In this document: one piece after another, positions 1-9,697 of the stretch
How positions within the stretch are numbered: the first letter of the stretch is position 1
Layout of the letters: every line of letters starts with the position of its first letter
From: an uncultured Erythrobacter sp.
GTDB taxonomy: Bacteria > Pseudomonadota > Alphaproteobacteria > Sphingomonadales > Sphingomonadaceae
DNA length: 64,000 bases
Direction of reading: 5' to 3'
Assembly: GCA_947488155.1 (NCBI GenBank)
Contig: CANKYK010000001.1
Span: forward strand, 558,001-622,000
Notes under the pieces: model-generated
The model's database searches: none
Told to the model about the DNA's origin: nothing
What the model saw: the letters and a program-made list of their open reading frames with translations, nothing else
Position numbers and translations under genes: made by a program

Positions 1-3000
1 GACGGTGTAGGTAACATTCGCCTCACCGTTGAAATCGGGGTCTGGCGTGAATGTAACCGTGCCGTCAGGATTGACGACAACCGTGCCATTATCAGAGCTC
101 GCGCTGGTAATGGTCAGCGCATCACCATCCGGATCGCTGTCATTGGCCAGAACCGCCACAGTTACCGGCGTATCTTCCGGGGTGGTCGCAGTGTCATTTT
201 GCGCGATAGGTGGAACGTTTTGGATCGAGTAGATGAAGGTCGTGCTGACCTCTTCACCCGACGGATCGGTCGCGGTCACAGTCACCACGAACGGGCCATT
301 TTGCGAGCTGTCCGAGGCCAAGGTGCCAGAGATCACGCCAGTATCCGGATCGATCGACAGTGCCGGCGGCAAACCATCCGCACTAAATGTCAGGACATCG
401 CCATCAACGTCGTTAAACGCGCTTGCCGTTGGGATGGATACAGTCTGGCTGTCTTCACCGCTTTGATTGGGCAGTCCGACAGTTGTCGGCCCATCATTGA
501 CAGGAGTGACGGTTACATCAACGCTGGCCGTTGAGACGCCGCCTTCGCCATCGTCAATGGTGTAGACAATTGTGTCTGTACCATTGAAATCTGGGTTGGG
601 CGTGTAGACCAAAGTGCCATCGGGATTGATCGTGACCGTGCCATTGCCCGCCTCGGCCTCTGTCACCGTTAGATCATCACCGTCGGGATCAACATCATTG
701 GCAAGCACATCGACATTGACCGGCGTATCTTCGTCGGTCGTTACTGCATCATTCGCCGCTATCGGCGCAGGGTTTGCAACGTCCCAGGTGAAGCTCTGTG
801 AGATGGTACCACCACGTCCATCATCGGCAGTCACCGTGACGCTGTAGCTGCCGCCATTGACCTGGCTCGCACTGTTATCAATCGTGCCAGAAATCACGCC
901 CGTATCGGGATCAATCGTCAGACCCGCAGGCAGGCCGGTGGCCGTAAAGCTCAGCGCATCGCCGTCAGGATCAGTGAACGCGCCCGCGACTGGCAGATTG
1001 ATGTCTTGTGCATCAAGATTGGTCTGATCACCGATCGAGCCACTGACCACTGGCGTATCGTTAATGTCGTTGACCACAATTGTGACGGTCGCAATCGACG
1101 TGCCGCCATTGCCGTCCGAAATCTCGTAGGTGATCGTGTCCGTGCCATTGAAGCCCGGATTTGGTGTGTAGGTGACCGTGCCATCGGGGTTGATCACCGT
1201 GGTGCCGTTTTGCGCATCGGCCGATGTCACCGTTAACGGATCGCCGTCCGGATCATTATCATTGCCCAGCACATCGATGGTGACCGGCACATCCTCATCG
1301 GTCGTGGCGTTGTCGTTCATCGCCTCTGGGGGAGGGTTCGCTACATTGAACGTGATCGTCTCGGTGGTGGTGCCGCCCATACCATCGTCAACAGTGATGG
1401 TCGCGGTGTAAACGCCGCCATTGGTCTGGCTGGCATCCGGCGTGATCGTACCAGAGATAACACCTGTATCAGGGTCAATCGTCAGGCCCGGCGGCAGATC
1501 AGCCGCACTAAAGGTCAGCGTGTCGCCGTCAACGTCGCTGAATGCGCCCGCAACAGGGACAGAAACCACCTCACCATCAACAACGTCAACTGGCGGGATC
1601 GGCATCGAATCTGGATCGTCATTGACCGGATCAACCGTGACCGTAACGGTCGCCTCTGACGTACCGCCTTCGCCATCGCTGATGGTATAGGTGATGGTCG
1701 CCGTACCGTTGAAATTGGCAGGTGGAATAAAGTTGATCTGATTGCCGACCAGCGTGGCCTGCCCGACAGACGAAAACGCCGAGATTACAGTGAGCACATC
1801 ACCATCAGGATCGCTGTCGTTCGGCAAGACATCGATCAGAACTGGCGTATCTTCAGTGGTGCTGGCGGTATCATCCACTGCAACGGGCGCAGGGTTGGTG
1901 ACCGTCCACGTGAAGTCCTGATCCGCGCTTTCACCCAATGGATCGGTCGCGGTAACGGTGACATTGTAAACACCGCCGGTGCCGCCAACGCTCGCAGAAT
2001 TATCTATCGTGCCGGTGATCTCGCCCGTGGCGCTATCAATCGACAGACCTGGTGGCAGGCCAGCCGCGCTGTAGACGAGAGTGGCATCATCGCTGTCAAC
2101 AAAGCCGCCAGCGGTCGCCACAGAGATCCCGCCATCCGCGTCGAGATTGGTCTGCGCTGGCAATGTTCCAACAGGAACAGGCGGATCATTGACCGCACCC
2201 ACAGTGACCGTGACGGTCGCCTGCGAGGTGCCGCCTTCGCCATCGCTAATCGTATAGGTGATGGTGTCCGTGCCGTTGAAATCCGCATTCGGCGTGTAAG
2301 TGATCGTGCCGTCTGCGTTGACCACAACCGTGCCATTCGGTGCGCTGCCCGAAACAACGCTAAGATCATCGCCATCGGGATCATTGTCATTGGCCAGAAC
2401 CAGGATGTCGACCGGCGTGTCTTCGTCGGTGGTGGCCGTATCATTGGCTGCCATCGGCGCAGGATTGCTAACCGTCCAGCTGAAGCTTTGGGTGGCTGGC
2501 GTTCCGCCCATATTGTCCGTCGCGGAGACGGTAACATTGTAAACGCCAGCCGTGCCGCCTTGGCTCGCTGAGTTGTCAATCGTGCCGGTAATCTCACCGG
2601 TCGCGGCGTTGATGCTAAGCCCCGGTGGAAGGCCAGTTGCCGAATAGGTCAGATTAGCGCTGTCGACGTCATCAAAACCGCCCGAAGTATCCACACTAAT
2701 GCCGGCATCAGCATCATCGTTCACTTGCGGCGGCAACGAACCAACAGCGACCGGATCATCATTCTGCGCATTTACAAAGACGCTGACGGTGGCCGTGCTT
2801 GTGCCACCCTCTCCATCACTGATGGTATAGGTGATCGTCTCGGGGCCGCTGAAATTGGCATTCGGCGTATATGTGATCGTACCGTCTGCATTGATGACCA
2901 CGCTGCCGTTCGGCGCGCTGGCCGAGGCGACGCTGATATCGTCGCCATCGGGGTCTTGATCATTGGCCAATACGTCAAAAGTAACTGGCGTATCTTCCAG

Positions 3001-3600
3001 GGTGGAACCACCGTCATTATTGGCCTGAGGTGCTGGGTTGGTGACGGTCCAGCTAAAGTTCTGAGTCGCTGTCAGACCGCCGGAATCGGTGGCAGTCACG
3101 GCGACATTATACACCCCGCCAGAGCCGCCCTGGCTCGCAGAGTTATCAATATTGCCCGTGATAAATCCGGTATTGGGATCAATCGAAAGCCCAGCCGGCA
3201 GGCCGGTTGCGCTGAAAGTCAGGCCATTAGGGTCCTCAACATCACTGAAACCACTGGCCGCATTGACGAAGATGCCTTGCTGCGCATCAATGTTGGTTTG
3301 CGGCGGCAGATTGCCATTGGTCGTCGGATTGTCATTGACCGGATCGATCACAATCGGAACGGTCGCGGTGGATGTTCCGCCGCGGCCATCACTGATAGTG
3401 TAAGTGATGGTGTCCGTGCCGCTAAACTCCGCATTTGGCGTATAATTCAGCGTACCATCAGGGTTAATCGTCACGCTGCCATTGCTGGCATTGGCGCTGA
3501 TCACGGTCAGTGGATCGCCATCGCCATCGCTATCATTGCCCAGCACGTTGATATTGTTGGCCGGGGTGTCCTCATCGGTCGTTATCTGCGTGTCATTGAC
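1..3600 (-). repeat. Tandem ~560-572 bp coding repeats inside the giant surface protein
   Basis: On the plus strand the complement of the NDxDPDGD-encoding stretch recurs at about 121, 678, 1240, 1799, 2369, 2941 and 3513. Spacing is 557-572 bp (186-191 codons). The complement of the DPDTGVISGT stretch recurs between them with the same period. The copies are diverged, so this is protein-domain repetition and not a recent DNA duplication. At least seven cadherin-like and six Ig-like units are visible. Confidence 0.85.
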
Positions 3601-5673
3601 CGCAGTCGGCGGATCATTGACCTCTACAACGTTGATCGTTGCCGTGGCCACATTCGAGCTCAATGAAGCGTTTTCAAAACTGATATCAATTGTGCGAGGC
3701 GTCTCGACCGGACGCTCCCCCGCCGTCAGGAATGTTATCGCCTGCAGCGCGTTTTCATAGGAGTTAGCACTGCCATTTCCGGTAATGATGATCTCAGTAG
3801 CAGTGCGAGTGTAGCTGAGCCCGCCGCCCAAAGATCCGGAAGCTGCATTGGAACCATTGACGAGCAGTTCATCGCCGGCCTCCGCATTGGTCAAAGTAAT
3901 GGTCGCACCTTGCACAGATCCATTCGGGTTCTGCACATCAACATCATTGTCGACGATCGATACGCCCGCACCGTTCTCGACATAAGTCGCCGTATAAGCC
4001 GATCCGCTGGCCGCACTATCATTGCCATCCAGATCAAGCCGCGGAATTGAAACCGTGGTCCCGCCAGTGCCAAGATCAAAGTCAAGATCACCGTCGTGAC
4101 TAAAGCCCGCAGCCCCTGCGGCAGTCGGCACAAGATTGTAGGTGATGTTGAAACTGCTGGTGTCCAACCAGTTGAAGCGTGCAGCCGATGGGACCCCACC
4201 ACCCTCATTCCTCGAACCTGAAGCGGTCACCTCTCCCGGCACCGTTGTATCAAACAGAACACGCGATCCGTTGGCAGCCTCGAACGATGAGAGGGTATCT
4301 GTATCAACCGTCACAAATTCGCGGCTGCGCGGCTGATTGCCAACCCCATCAATATCGGCAACTGTGTATGAAACATCGATCTCAGCTGGCGCACCTGTCG
4401 CTGTGAAAAACACATCCCATTGGATTTCTGCGGTCGCTATAGAACTCGTCGGTCCATTTGCATCCAACAGAAAACTCGGATCATCGACACCCGCCCTTGG
4501 ACGATCAAACCTGATCACATCAGTATCGGATATCGACACAATTGTGGCACGTATCGAAATCGACTGACCATTCAGAGTTCCGACATTATCCCAGGTTGCA
4601 GTCGCACCCGCACCCACACTGGCGGATCGCTGGCCGGGCTGGTTGAAACCGCTATTACCGGTTGCGACAATGTTTCCAGCAGCATCACGAACGGTGAGTG
4701 AGTTTGGAGGGGCAGAAATATTGGTCGGCGCGAGCAAACCATCCCATTCGCGAGCCACAAGCGACGCGGTTTCAACCACGCCAAGGCGGTTTTCGAGTGT
4801 CCAGTCACCACCGCGAGAAATGCTGCCTGTATCGTCAATCGACGCCGCAATATCCGCGCCTGTAATGGCCGCGAGACTGTTAAGCAGGGCCTGACCTTCT
4901 GCATCGTCACCGACGTCACAGCCATAAATAAGGATGTCGCCATCGGCTGACAGCTTCGAACCAATCGATGCAAAGGCCGAGGCCAGCTCGCCATTGAGCG
5001 ACTCATTATCAATCAGAGTGTCACCCAACCAGAACAGACCGTCCTCGCCGTGACTGACTATGTGGATTGCACCAATATCGCTTACGCCAGCCAACGCGGC
5101 GAGCACCTGATCAACACCGTCGCTATTGCTGTCGATGAACACGATCGTGCCGCGACCCTCCCAGATCTCGGCTAGCTGCTCATAGTTTTCAACATCAGTG
5201 TTGATGAAGATAAAATCATTGGGAGTTTCGCTAGAGGCGTCCGTGTTCGCCTCTTCAAATGGTTCTGCAAAAAATCCATCCGCCAGCGCGCGTTCCATGC
5301 CAAACATGGCAGTCGCCCGGTCATCATGCATCGCATCAATAATGGCGCGCGGTGCGCTGCCTTCGCGCATCTCATCATCGACTTCAATTTGCGGATGCAA
5401 CTCAGCCCCAATTTCGGACCGGTCACTAGACAGGAACCCTACCGGTTGAGCCGAAAGGCCTGACCTAGAAACATCGCCAGCCCTTGAGGAGATGTCGCTG
5501 CGTATGTCGAGATTGACCGGCGCAACACTCGCCTCGTTAAAAGCATATCCGCCGGGCACGACAGCCATCGGACCAATGTCGGCAGTGATAGCCGTCACCA
5601 CCCCCGCACCATCAAACATCATCCGTGGTTCAAGCGCCAGAATGTGACGACTTGTTGCCTGTTTTTTTGTCAT
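1..5673 (-). CDS. Giant LEPR-motif/DUF4347 surface protein with tandem cadherin-like and He_PIG-like modules (C-terminus beyond window)
   Basis: The reading frame is open from the ATG at 5673 to base 1, so 1891 residues are visible and the protein continues outside the window. The N-terminus carries LALEPRMMFDGAG, the LEPR-type motif typical of very large exported proteins. A DUF4347-like domain follows at about residues 150-310, with the family motifs IHIVSHG, DILIYGCDVG and GGDWTLE. From about residue 700 onward the protein is built of repeated units of about 190 residues. Each pairs a calcium-binding cadherin/VCBS-like domain (NDxDPDGDxL) with a putative Ig domain (GLPxGLSIDPDTGVISGT). Family knowledge suggests a type I-secreted or surface-attached adhesin or biofilm protein. 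There is no Sec signal peptide, and the secretion signal would be in the missing C-terminus. No secretion genes are in the window. Substrate or partner is unknown. Confidence 0.88.
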   Translation of the reverse strand, partial: MTKKQATSRHILALEPRMMFDGAGVVTAITADIGPMAVVPGGYAFNEASVAPVNLDIRSDISSRAGDVSRSGLSAQPVGFLSSDRSEIGAELHPQIEVDDEMREGSAPRAIIDAMHDDRATAMFGMERALADGFFAEPFEEANTDASSETPNDFIFINTDVENYEQLAEIWEGRGTIVFIDSNSDGVDQVLAALAGVSDIGAIHIVSHGEDGLFWLGDTLIDNESLNGELASAFASIGSKLSADGDILIYGCDVGDDAEGQALLNSLAAITGADIAASIDDTGSISRGGDWTLENRLGVVETASLVAREWDGLLAPTNISAPPNSLTVRDAAGNIVATGNSGFNQPGQRSASVGAGATATWDNVGTLNGQSISIRATIVSISDTDVIRFDRPRAGVDDPSFLLDANGPTSSIATAEIQWDVFFTATGAPAEIDVSYTVADIDGVGNQPRSREFVTVDTDTLSSFEAANGSRVLFDTTVPGEVTASGSRNEGGGVPSAARFNWLDTSSFNITYNLVPTAAGAAGFSHDGDLDFDLGTGGTTVSIPRLDLDGNDSAASGSAYTATYVENGAGVSIVDNDVDVQNPNGSVQGATITLTNAEAGDELLVNGSNAASGSLGGGLSYTRTATEIIITGNGSANSYENALQAITFLTAGERPVETPRTIDISFENASLSSNVATATINVVEVNDPPTAVNDTQITTDEDTPANNINVLGNDSDGDGDPLTVISANASNGSVTINPDGTLNYTPNAEFSGTDTITYTISDGRGGTSTATVPIVIDPVNDNPTTNGNLPPQTNIDAQQGIFVNAASGFSDVEDPNGLTFSATGLPAGLSIDPNTGFITGNIDNSASQGGSGGVYNVAVTATDSGGLTATQNFSWTVTNPAPQANNDGGSTLEDTPVTFDVLANDQDPDGDDISVASASAPNGSVVINADGTITYTPNANFSGPETITYTISDGEGGTSTATVSVFVNAQNDDPVAVGSLPPQVNDDADAGISVDTSGGFDDVDSANLTYSATGLPPGLSINAATGEITGTIDNSASQGGTAGVYNVTVSATDNMGGTPATQSFSWTVSNPAPMAANDTATTDEDTPVDILVLANDNDPDGDDLSVVSGSAPNGTVVVNADGTITYTPNADFNGTDTITYTISDGEGGTSQATVTVTVGAVNDPPVPVGTLPAQTNLDADGGISVATAGGFVDSDDATLVYSAAGLPPGLSIDSATGEITGTIDNSASVGGTGGVYNVTVTATDPLGESADQDFTWTVTNPAPVAVDDTASTTEDTPVLIDVLPNDSDPDGDVLTVISAFSSVGQATLVGNQINFIPPANFNGTATITYTISDGEGGTSEATVTVTVDPVNDDPDSMPIPPVDVVDGEVVSVPVAGAFSDVDGDTLTFSAADLPPGLTIDPDTGVISGTITPDASQTNGGVYTATITVDDGMGGTTTETITFNVANPPPEAMNDNATTDEDVPVTIDVLGNDNDPDGDPLTVTSADAQNGTTVINPDGTVTYTPNPGFNGTDTITYEISDGNGGTSIATVTIVVNDINDTPVVSGSIGDQTNLDAQDINLPVAGAFTDPDGDALSFTATGLPAGLTIDPDTGVISGTIDNSASQVNGGSYSVTVTADDGRGGTISQSFTWDVANPAPIAANDAVTTDEDTPVNVDVLANDVDPDGDDLTVTEAEAGNGTVTINPDGTLVYTPNPDFNGTDTIVYTIDDGEGGVSTASVDVTVTPVNDGPTTVGLPNQSGEDSQTVSIPTASAFNDVDGDVLTFSADGLPPALSIDPDTGVISGTLASDSSQNGPFVVTVTATDPSGEEVSTTFIYSIQNVPPIAQNDTATTPEDTPVTVAVLANDSDPDGDALTITSASSDNGTVVVNPDGTVTFTPDPDFNGEANVTYTV

Positions 5674-6324
5674 GCGCGACCTGACCCCATATTCGCAATT
5701 TCGCCCCTAAATCGAAGCAACACATCGCAGAACAATTATTACTTTATAGCTAAAACAGTATCATAGTGAAACAGGTTTGGCACCAGCAAACAGGGGTGGG
5801 AAGTTGTAAAATTACGTTAAGCCGGGCCAATCTGATTACAAAAGTCCTAACGCGAGCAAGTACAAAACACGTAGTTAGTTTATAGTTAGCCATGCATTCT
5901 GTTTGTTTTTCAAACTTCGGTCAGCCATGCAGGCCGTTCGCAGGGCAGGACCGCCAGCGTATAACTCACGCAAAACCAGCAGGCGCACCAAAACTCGGCT
6001 CATCGCACGCCAGATTGCGTTAGTCTCAGGTTAGTCAAAACACCTCAAAAACATGTCGCACTGGCAAAAAACTCATTTCTTGCCAGACGCTTACCGCACA
6101 CCTCTCTTGATAAGCCGTGTGGTGCAGCAAGCGCGATGAGGCGAACCTTTGGCCTAGTGACAAGTTACGGCCTGTTCGGACATCTTGCGTAAAGCTTCGC
6201 ATCTGAAGTCATGAAAACCGCGTTAGCCTTTATGATTAGGAACTGGTTTCATCGCTGGTGATAGCGATCTGTCCAGTTGCAACATTACCCGCCATTTCGG
6301 CGGTACCTTGGGAGGGATTCCAGT
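5674..6324. other. Intergenic region with divergent promoters, no gene seen
   Basis: This 651 bp stretch separates the leftward giant surface protein from the rightward DUF1800 gene and must hold both promoters. It is more A+T-rich than its surroundings between 5700 and 6060. It has a short repeated word (GTTAGCCATGCA near 5884 and GTCAGCCATGCA near 5929). I see no convincing ORF, RNA gene or known operator. Confidence 0.5.
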
Positions 6325-8178
6325 ATGAGTGATGAGCTGCTTGAGGCGCCAGTGCGCCCAGAAGCGGAGACAGCCAGTCCGCCAATGCCTGAGGCAGGCG
6401 AAACCAGCCTAATCCCCGCAATATCTAAAGGCACGGCGGTATCTGCACTTGCTGTTGCGACGGCTGCGTGTGGCGGCGGCGGTGGCAGCGGTGGAGGCGG
6501 CTCAACCGCTGGCGGCGCTCCCCCAACGGGCGGCGGCACCCCTCCGCCTGTTGCTGTTGTCACGCCGCAGACAGACGATGAGGCATCACGCTTTCTGCTT
6601 CAAGCATCCCTCTCGGCCTCCACTGCAGAGATTTCAGCGCTGCGTTCCGATGGCTTTGAGCCTTGGCTGGACAGCCAGATGAACCGTAGCAATGATCAAA
6701 CCGCCCGACAGTTCTTCGCCGACCGCGGATATGATCAAGTCACCACTGAGCGGTACTATTTCAACTCGACCATTGGCGATAACATGCTCTGGGCTCAATT
6801 GTTGCAAGGGGGCAGCAGCGTTCGCAAACGCGCAGCCTTAGCGATGTCTGAGTTTTTTGTTGTCTCTCTAAACAGCATCAACAACACTTGGCGTGCACTC
6901 GCAATCGGCGAATATTGGGACATTCTCAACCGCAACGCGTTTGGCAATTTTCGCAATCTGCTAGAAGAGGTCACGCTCAACCCGTCGATGGGAATTTTCC
7001 TCAACACACTCGGCAATCGCAAAGCTGACCCCAATTCTGGCCGCGTCCCGGATGAAAACTTCGGTCGTGAAATCATGCAATTGTTCACGATTGGCCTGTT
7101 TGAACTCAATAATGACGGCACCGTTCGCACCAGCGGCGGCGAACCGATTGAGACGTACACAAACGAAGATGTCACCGGCATCTCGAAAGTTTTTACAGGC
7201 TACGACTACGATTACACCGGGATTGGCCTTACACCTGATGCGCAAGGTGGCGGGTTCAATATTCCCGATCCAGACTACACCCGCCAGCCAATGACAGCCG
7301 ACCCATCAAAATGGCGCTTCCCAAGGAACGAGTCGTTTCATTCCGACGCAGAGAAAGCCTTCCTCGGTGTTACGATCGCGCCCAATACGGGGGCAGAGGA
7401 ATCGCTGCGCATTGCGCTCGACACCCTGTTCAATCATCCCAATGTCGGGCCATTTTTCGGCAAGCAAATGATCCAGCGTTTGGTGACCAGCAATCCCTCG
7501 CCAGCCTATGTCGATCGGGTGGCCGCCGTCTTCAATGACAATGGCAACGGCACACGCGGTGATCTTCGGGCTGTGTTCAAAGCGATCTTGCTCGACGATG
7601 AAGCGCTTTCCAACACCAACATCACCAATGCCAACTTCGGCAAATTGCGCGAGCCTATGCTGCGTTATGCCCAGTGGGCCCGCACCTTTGGGGCGCAGTC
7701 GGTTTCAGGCAATTACGAGGTGAGCAACACGTCCGACACTGTCAATCGGATCGGCCAGTCACCTTTGAGATCACCGTCGGTGTTTAACTTCTTCCGCCCC
7801 GGCTATGTTCCGGCAGGATCGCAGGCTGCCGAGCGAAATTTGCTCGCACCAGAATTTCAACTGGTCAATGAGACCTCAGTCGCTGGTTACGTCAATCAGA
7901 TGGAGCGAGTGATCGATGGCTCGGTGTTCTGGTCACGCGATATCCAGCCGCAATACACCGATGAGCTCGCTATTGCTGATGACAGCACAGCTCTGCTGGA
8001 TCGGCTCGACCTGCTGCTGACAGCGGGTCAGTTGAGCGACAACACGCGCTCATTGATCCTTCCCGTACTCGACGAAATCACGGTCACCGCCACCAGTGAT
8101 GACGAAACCAAGCTCAGCCGGATCCATCTCGCGATCCTGCTGATCATGGCGTCGAACGACTACCTCATCCAGAAATAA
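6325..8178 (+). CDS. DUF1800 family protein with lipobox-like, Gly-rich N-terminus
   Basis: This 617-residue protein matches the DUF1800 family, for example the segments GREIMQLFTIGLFELNNDG, FTGYDY and SPSVFNFFRPGY. The start is the ATG at 6325, with GGAGGG eight bases upstream; an in-frame ATG at 6277 lacks such a site. The N-terminus has about 30 acidic residues and then a hydrophobic stretch ending AVATAAC followed by a glycine-rich linker. That resembles a lipobox with an unusually long leader. The next gene is a DUF1501 protein 10 bp downstream. These two families are almost always paired in genomes and are thought to act in the periplasm or at the surface, but their biochemical role is not established. 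Confidence 0.9.
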   Translation: MSDELLEAPVRPEAETASPPMPEAGETSLIPAISKGTAVSALAVATAACGGGGGSGGGGSTAGGAPPTGGGTPPPVAVVTPQTDDEASRFLLQASLSASTAEISALRSDGFEPWLDSQMNRSNDQTARQFFADRGYDQVTTERYYFNSTIGDNMLWAQLLQGGSSVRKRAALAMSEFFVVSLNSINNTWRALAIGEYWDILNRNAFGNFRNLLEEVTLNPSMGIFLNTLGNRKADPNSGRVPDENFGREIMQLFTIGLFELNNDGTVRTSGGEPIETYTNEDVTGISKVFTGYDYDYTGIGLTPDAQGGGFNIPDPDYTRQPMTADPSKWRFPRNESFHSDAEKAFLGVTIAPNTGAEESLRIALDTLFNHPNVGPFFGKQMIQRLVTSNPSPAYVDRVAAVFNDNGNGTRGDLRAVFKAILLDDEALSNTNITNANFGKLREPMLRYAQWARTFGAQSVSGNYEVSNTSDTVNRIGQSPLRSPSVFNFFRPGYVPAGSQAAERNLLAPEFQLVNETSVAGYVNQMERVIDGSVFWSRDIQPQYTDELAIADDSTALLDRLDLLLTAGQLSDNTRSLILPVLDEITVTATSDDETKLSRIHLAILLIMASNDYLIQK

Positions 8179-8188
8179 GGGCAGCATC

Positions 8189-9613
8189 ATGTATATTGGC
8201 AAAGGAAATGAACTTTCACGCCGCGCCTTCATGCGCCGCTCTAGCCAGCTTGCAGGGGCAGGTGTGGCATCATCTTATGCGCTGGGCCTTGCCGGGATTG
8301 GTGAGGCCGCAGCGTTTTCATCCGCCGGCGGATATAAAGCGCTTGTGTGCGTGTTCCTTTATGGTGGCAACGACCATGGCAACACGCTGATCCCGTTCGA
8401 TCAGACGAACTACAATCGCTATGCCGCCATTCGCGGCGGTCAAGGCGATGCGGGCGGCGGGATCGCTCTGCCACGTTCAAACCTGTCGGCCACCGTGCTC
8501 AATCCCACCGGCAATCAGACGCTAACAGACGACATTCGTTATGCGCTCGCACCCTCAATGCCGCGCCTGAAGGCGCGCTTTGATCAAGGTGCGATGGCAC
8601 CACTCCTTAACGTTGGCCCGCTGATCGTTCCTTTGACGAAAGCGCAATTCGAAAGCGACAATAATTCGCAATTTCCACGGCCGGCCAAGCTCTTTTCCCA
8701 CAATGACCAGCAATCAACCTGGCAAAGTTCACAGCCGGAGGGGTCAACCTCTGGCTGGGGCGGGAGAATGGGTGACCTAGCCCAGTCAAGCAACACCAAC
8801 TCCATGTTCACACTGATAAACGCCGCCGACAACGCGGTCTTTATGACCGGCGAAGATGCCGTGCCGTATAAGATTTCCAACAATGGCGCGACCCAGTTCC
8901 GCGGGCTTGAACGCGGTCGGGTTTATCGCTCGCAGTCAGCCTCAGCGGCATTGGACAGCATCCTTAAGAGCAGCAATGGCAATGTTCTTGAGGCGGACTA
9001 TTCAATGGTGAATGCCCGCTCGATTGAATATGGCGGTTTCATTGCTGAGGCGTTGGAAAATACGACAGTCACGACCGATTTTGGCCAGAACAACCGGCTC
9101 GCTGCGCAATTGTCGGTCGTGGCCCGGCTGATTGCTGCGCGGAACCGATTGGGCGTCACGCGCCAGGTTTTCTTGGTCGGCATGGGCGGGTTTGACAATC
9201 ATGATGGCCTGATCGGCAATCATGAAGGTCTGCTCAGCCAGGTCGATTTCGCGCTCGATGCGTTTTATCAGGCAACGCTCGATCTGGGCATCCAGGATCA
9301 GGTGACGACGTTCACCGCATCCGACTTTGGCCGGACGCTAGCCTCCAATGGCGACGGTTCAGACCATGGCTGGGGCAGCCACCACTTCATCGTTGGCGGC
9401 GGCGTCAATGGCGGACGCTTCTATGGCACCGCACCTCAGGTGTCCGTCGAGAGCGACGACCAGGTGGGCCGCGGCCGCCTGTTGCCGACTGTCTCGGTTG
9501 ACGAATATTCCTCAACCCTGGCGCGTTGGTTTGGCGTGGAGAATTCAGAACTGCCATCAATCGCGCCGAACATTGGCCGGTTTGCTCAGTCCGACCTTGG
9601 CTTCATGGCCTAG
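8189..9613 (+). CDS. DUF1501 family protein, Tat-exported
   Basis: This 474-residue protein has the DUF1501 (sulfatase/alkaline-phosphatase-like fold) hallmarks: YGGNDHGNTLIPFD near residue 55, LVGMGGFDNHDG and TASDFGRTLASNGDGSDHGWG. The N-terminus RRAFMRRSSQLAGAGVASS looks like a twin-arginine signal, so it probably acts in the periplasm. It sits 10 bp after the DUF1800 gene and forms a two-gene operon with it. A hairpin at 9643-9668 ends the unit. The metal-binding His/Asp positions of the alkaline phosphatase superfamily appear present, but the substrate is unknown. Confidence 0.9.
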   Translation: MYIGKGNELSRRAFMRRSSQLAGAGVASSYALGLAGIGEAAAFSSAGGYKALVCVFLYGGNDHGNTLIPFDQTNYNRYAAIRGGQGDAGGGIALPRSNLSATVLNPTGNQTLTDDIRYALAPSMPRLKARFDQGAMAPLLNVGPLIVPLTKAQFESDNNSQFPRPAKLFSHNDQQSTWQSSQPEGSTSGWGGRMGDLAQSSNTNSMFTLINAADNAVFMTGEDAVPYKISNNGATQFRGLERGRVYRSQSASAALDSILKSSNGNVLEADYSMVNARSIEYGGFIAEALENTTVTTDFGQNNRLAAQLSVVARLIAARNRLGVTRQVFLVGMGGFDNHDGLIGNHEGLLSQVDFALDAFYQATLDLGIQDQVTTFTASDFGRTLASNGDGSDHGWGSHHFIVGGGVNGGRFYGTAPQVSVESDDQVGRGRLLPTVSVDEYSSTLARWFGVENSELPSIAPNIGRFAQSDLGFMA

Positions 9614-9642
9614 GATCAGGCCTGTAAGTCAGACGAGAAAGA

Positions 9643-9668
9643 GGGCTCTGCGCTGCTGCGTAGAGCCC
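9643..9668. terminator. Hairpin terminator between convergent units
   Basis: GGGCTCT at 9643-9649 pairs with AGAGCCC at 9662-9668. The stem is followed by CCTTTTCTTTCTC on the plus strand. It lies between the DUF1501 stop at 9613 and the acyl-CoA dehydrogenase stop at 9698. The T-rich tail suits rightward transcription; it may also stop leftward transcription. Confidence 0.75.
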
Positions 9669-9697
9669 CTTTTCTTTCTCGGCAATCTGCCCTTTGT

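Noticed and set aside
1-3600. CRISPR-like or DNA-level tandem repeat
   Set aside because: The unit is about 560 bp, diverged at DNA level and conserved at protein level, so it is a protein domain repeat.
2725-3666. 313-codon plus-strand open frame
   Set aside because: It runs antisense through the tandem domain repeats of the giant protein. Its periodic shadows recur with each repeat and its sequence is Arg/Ile-rich with no family resemblance.
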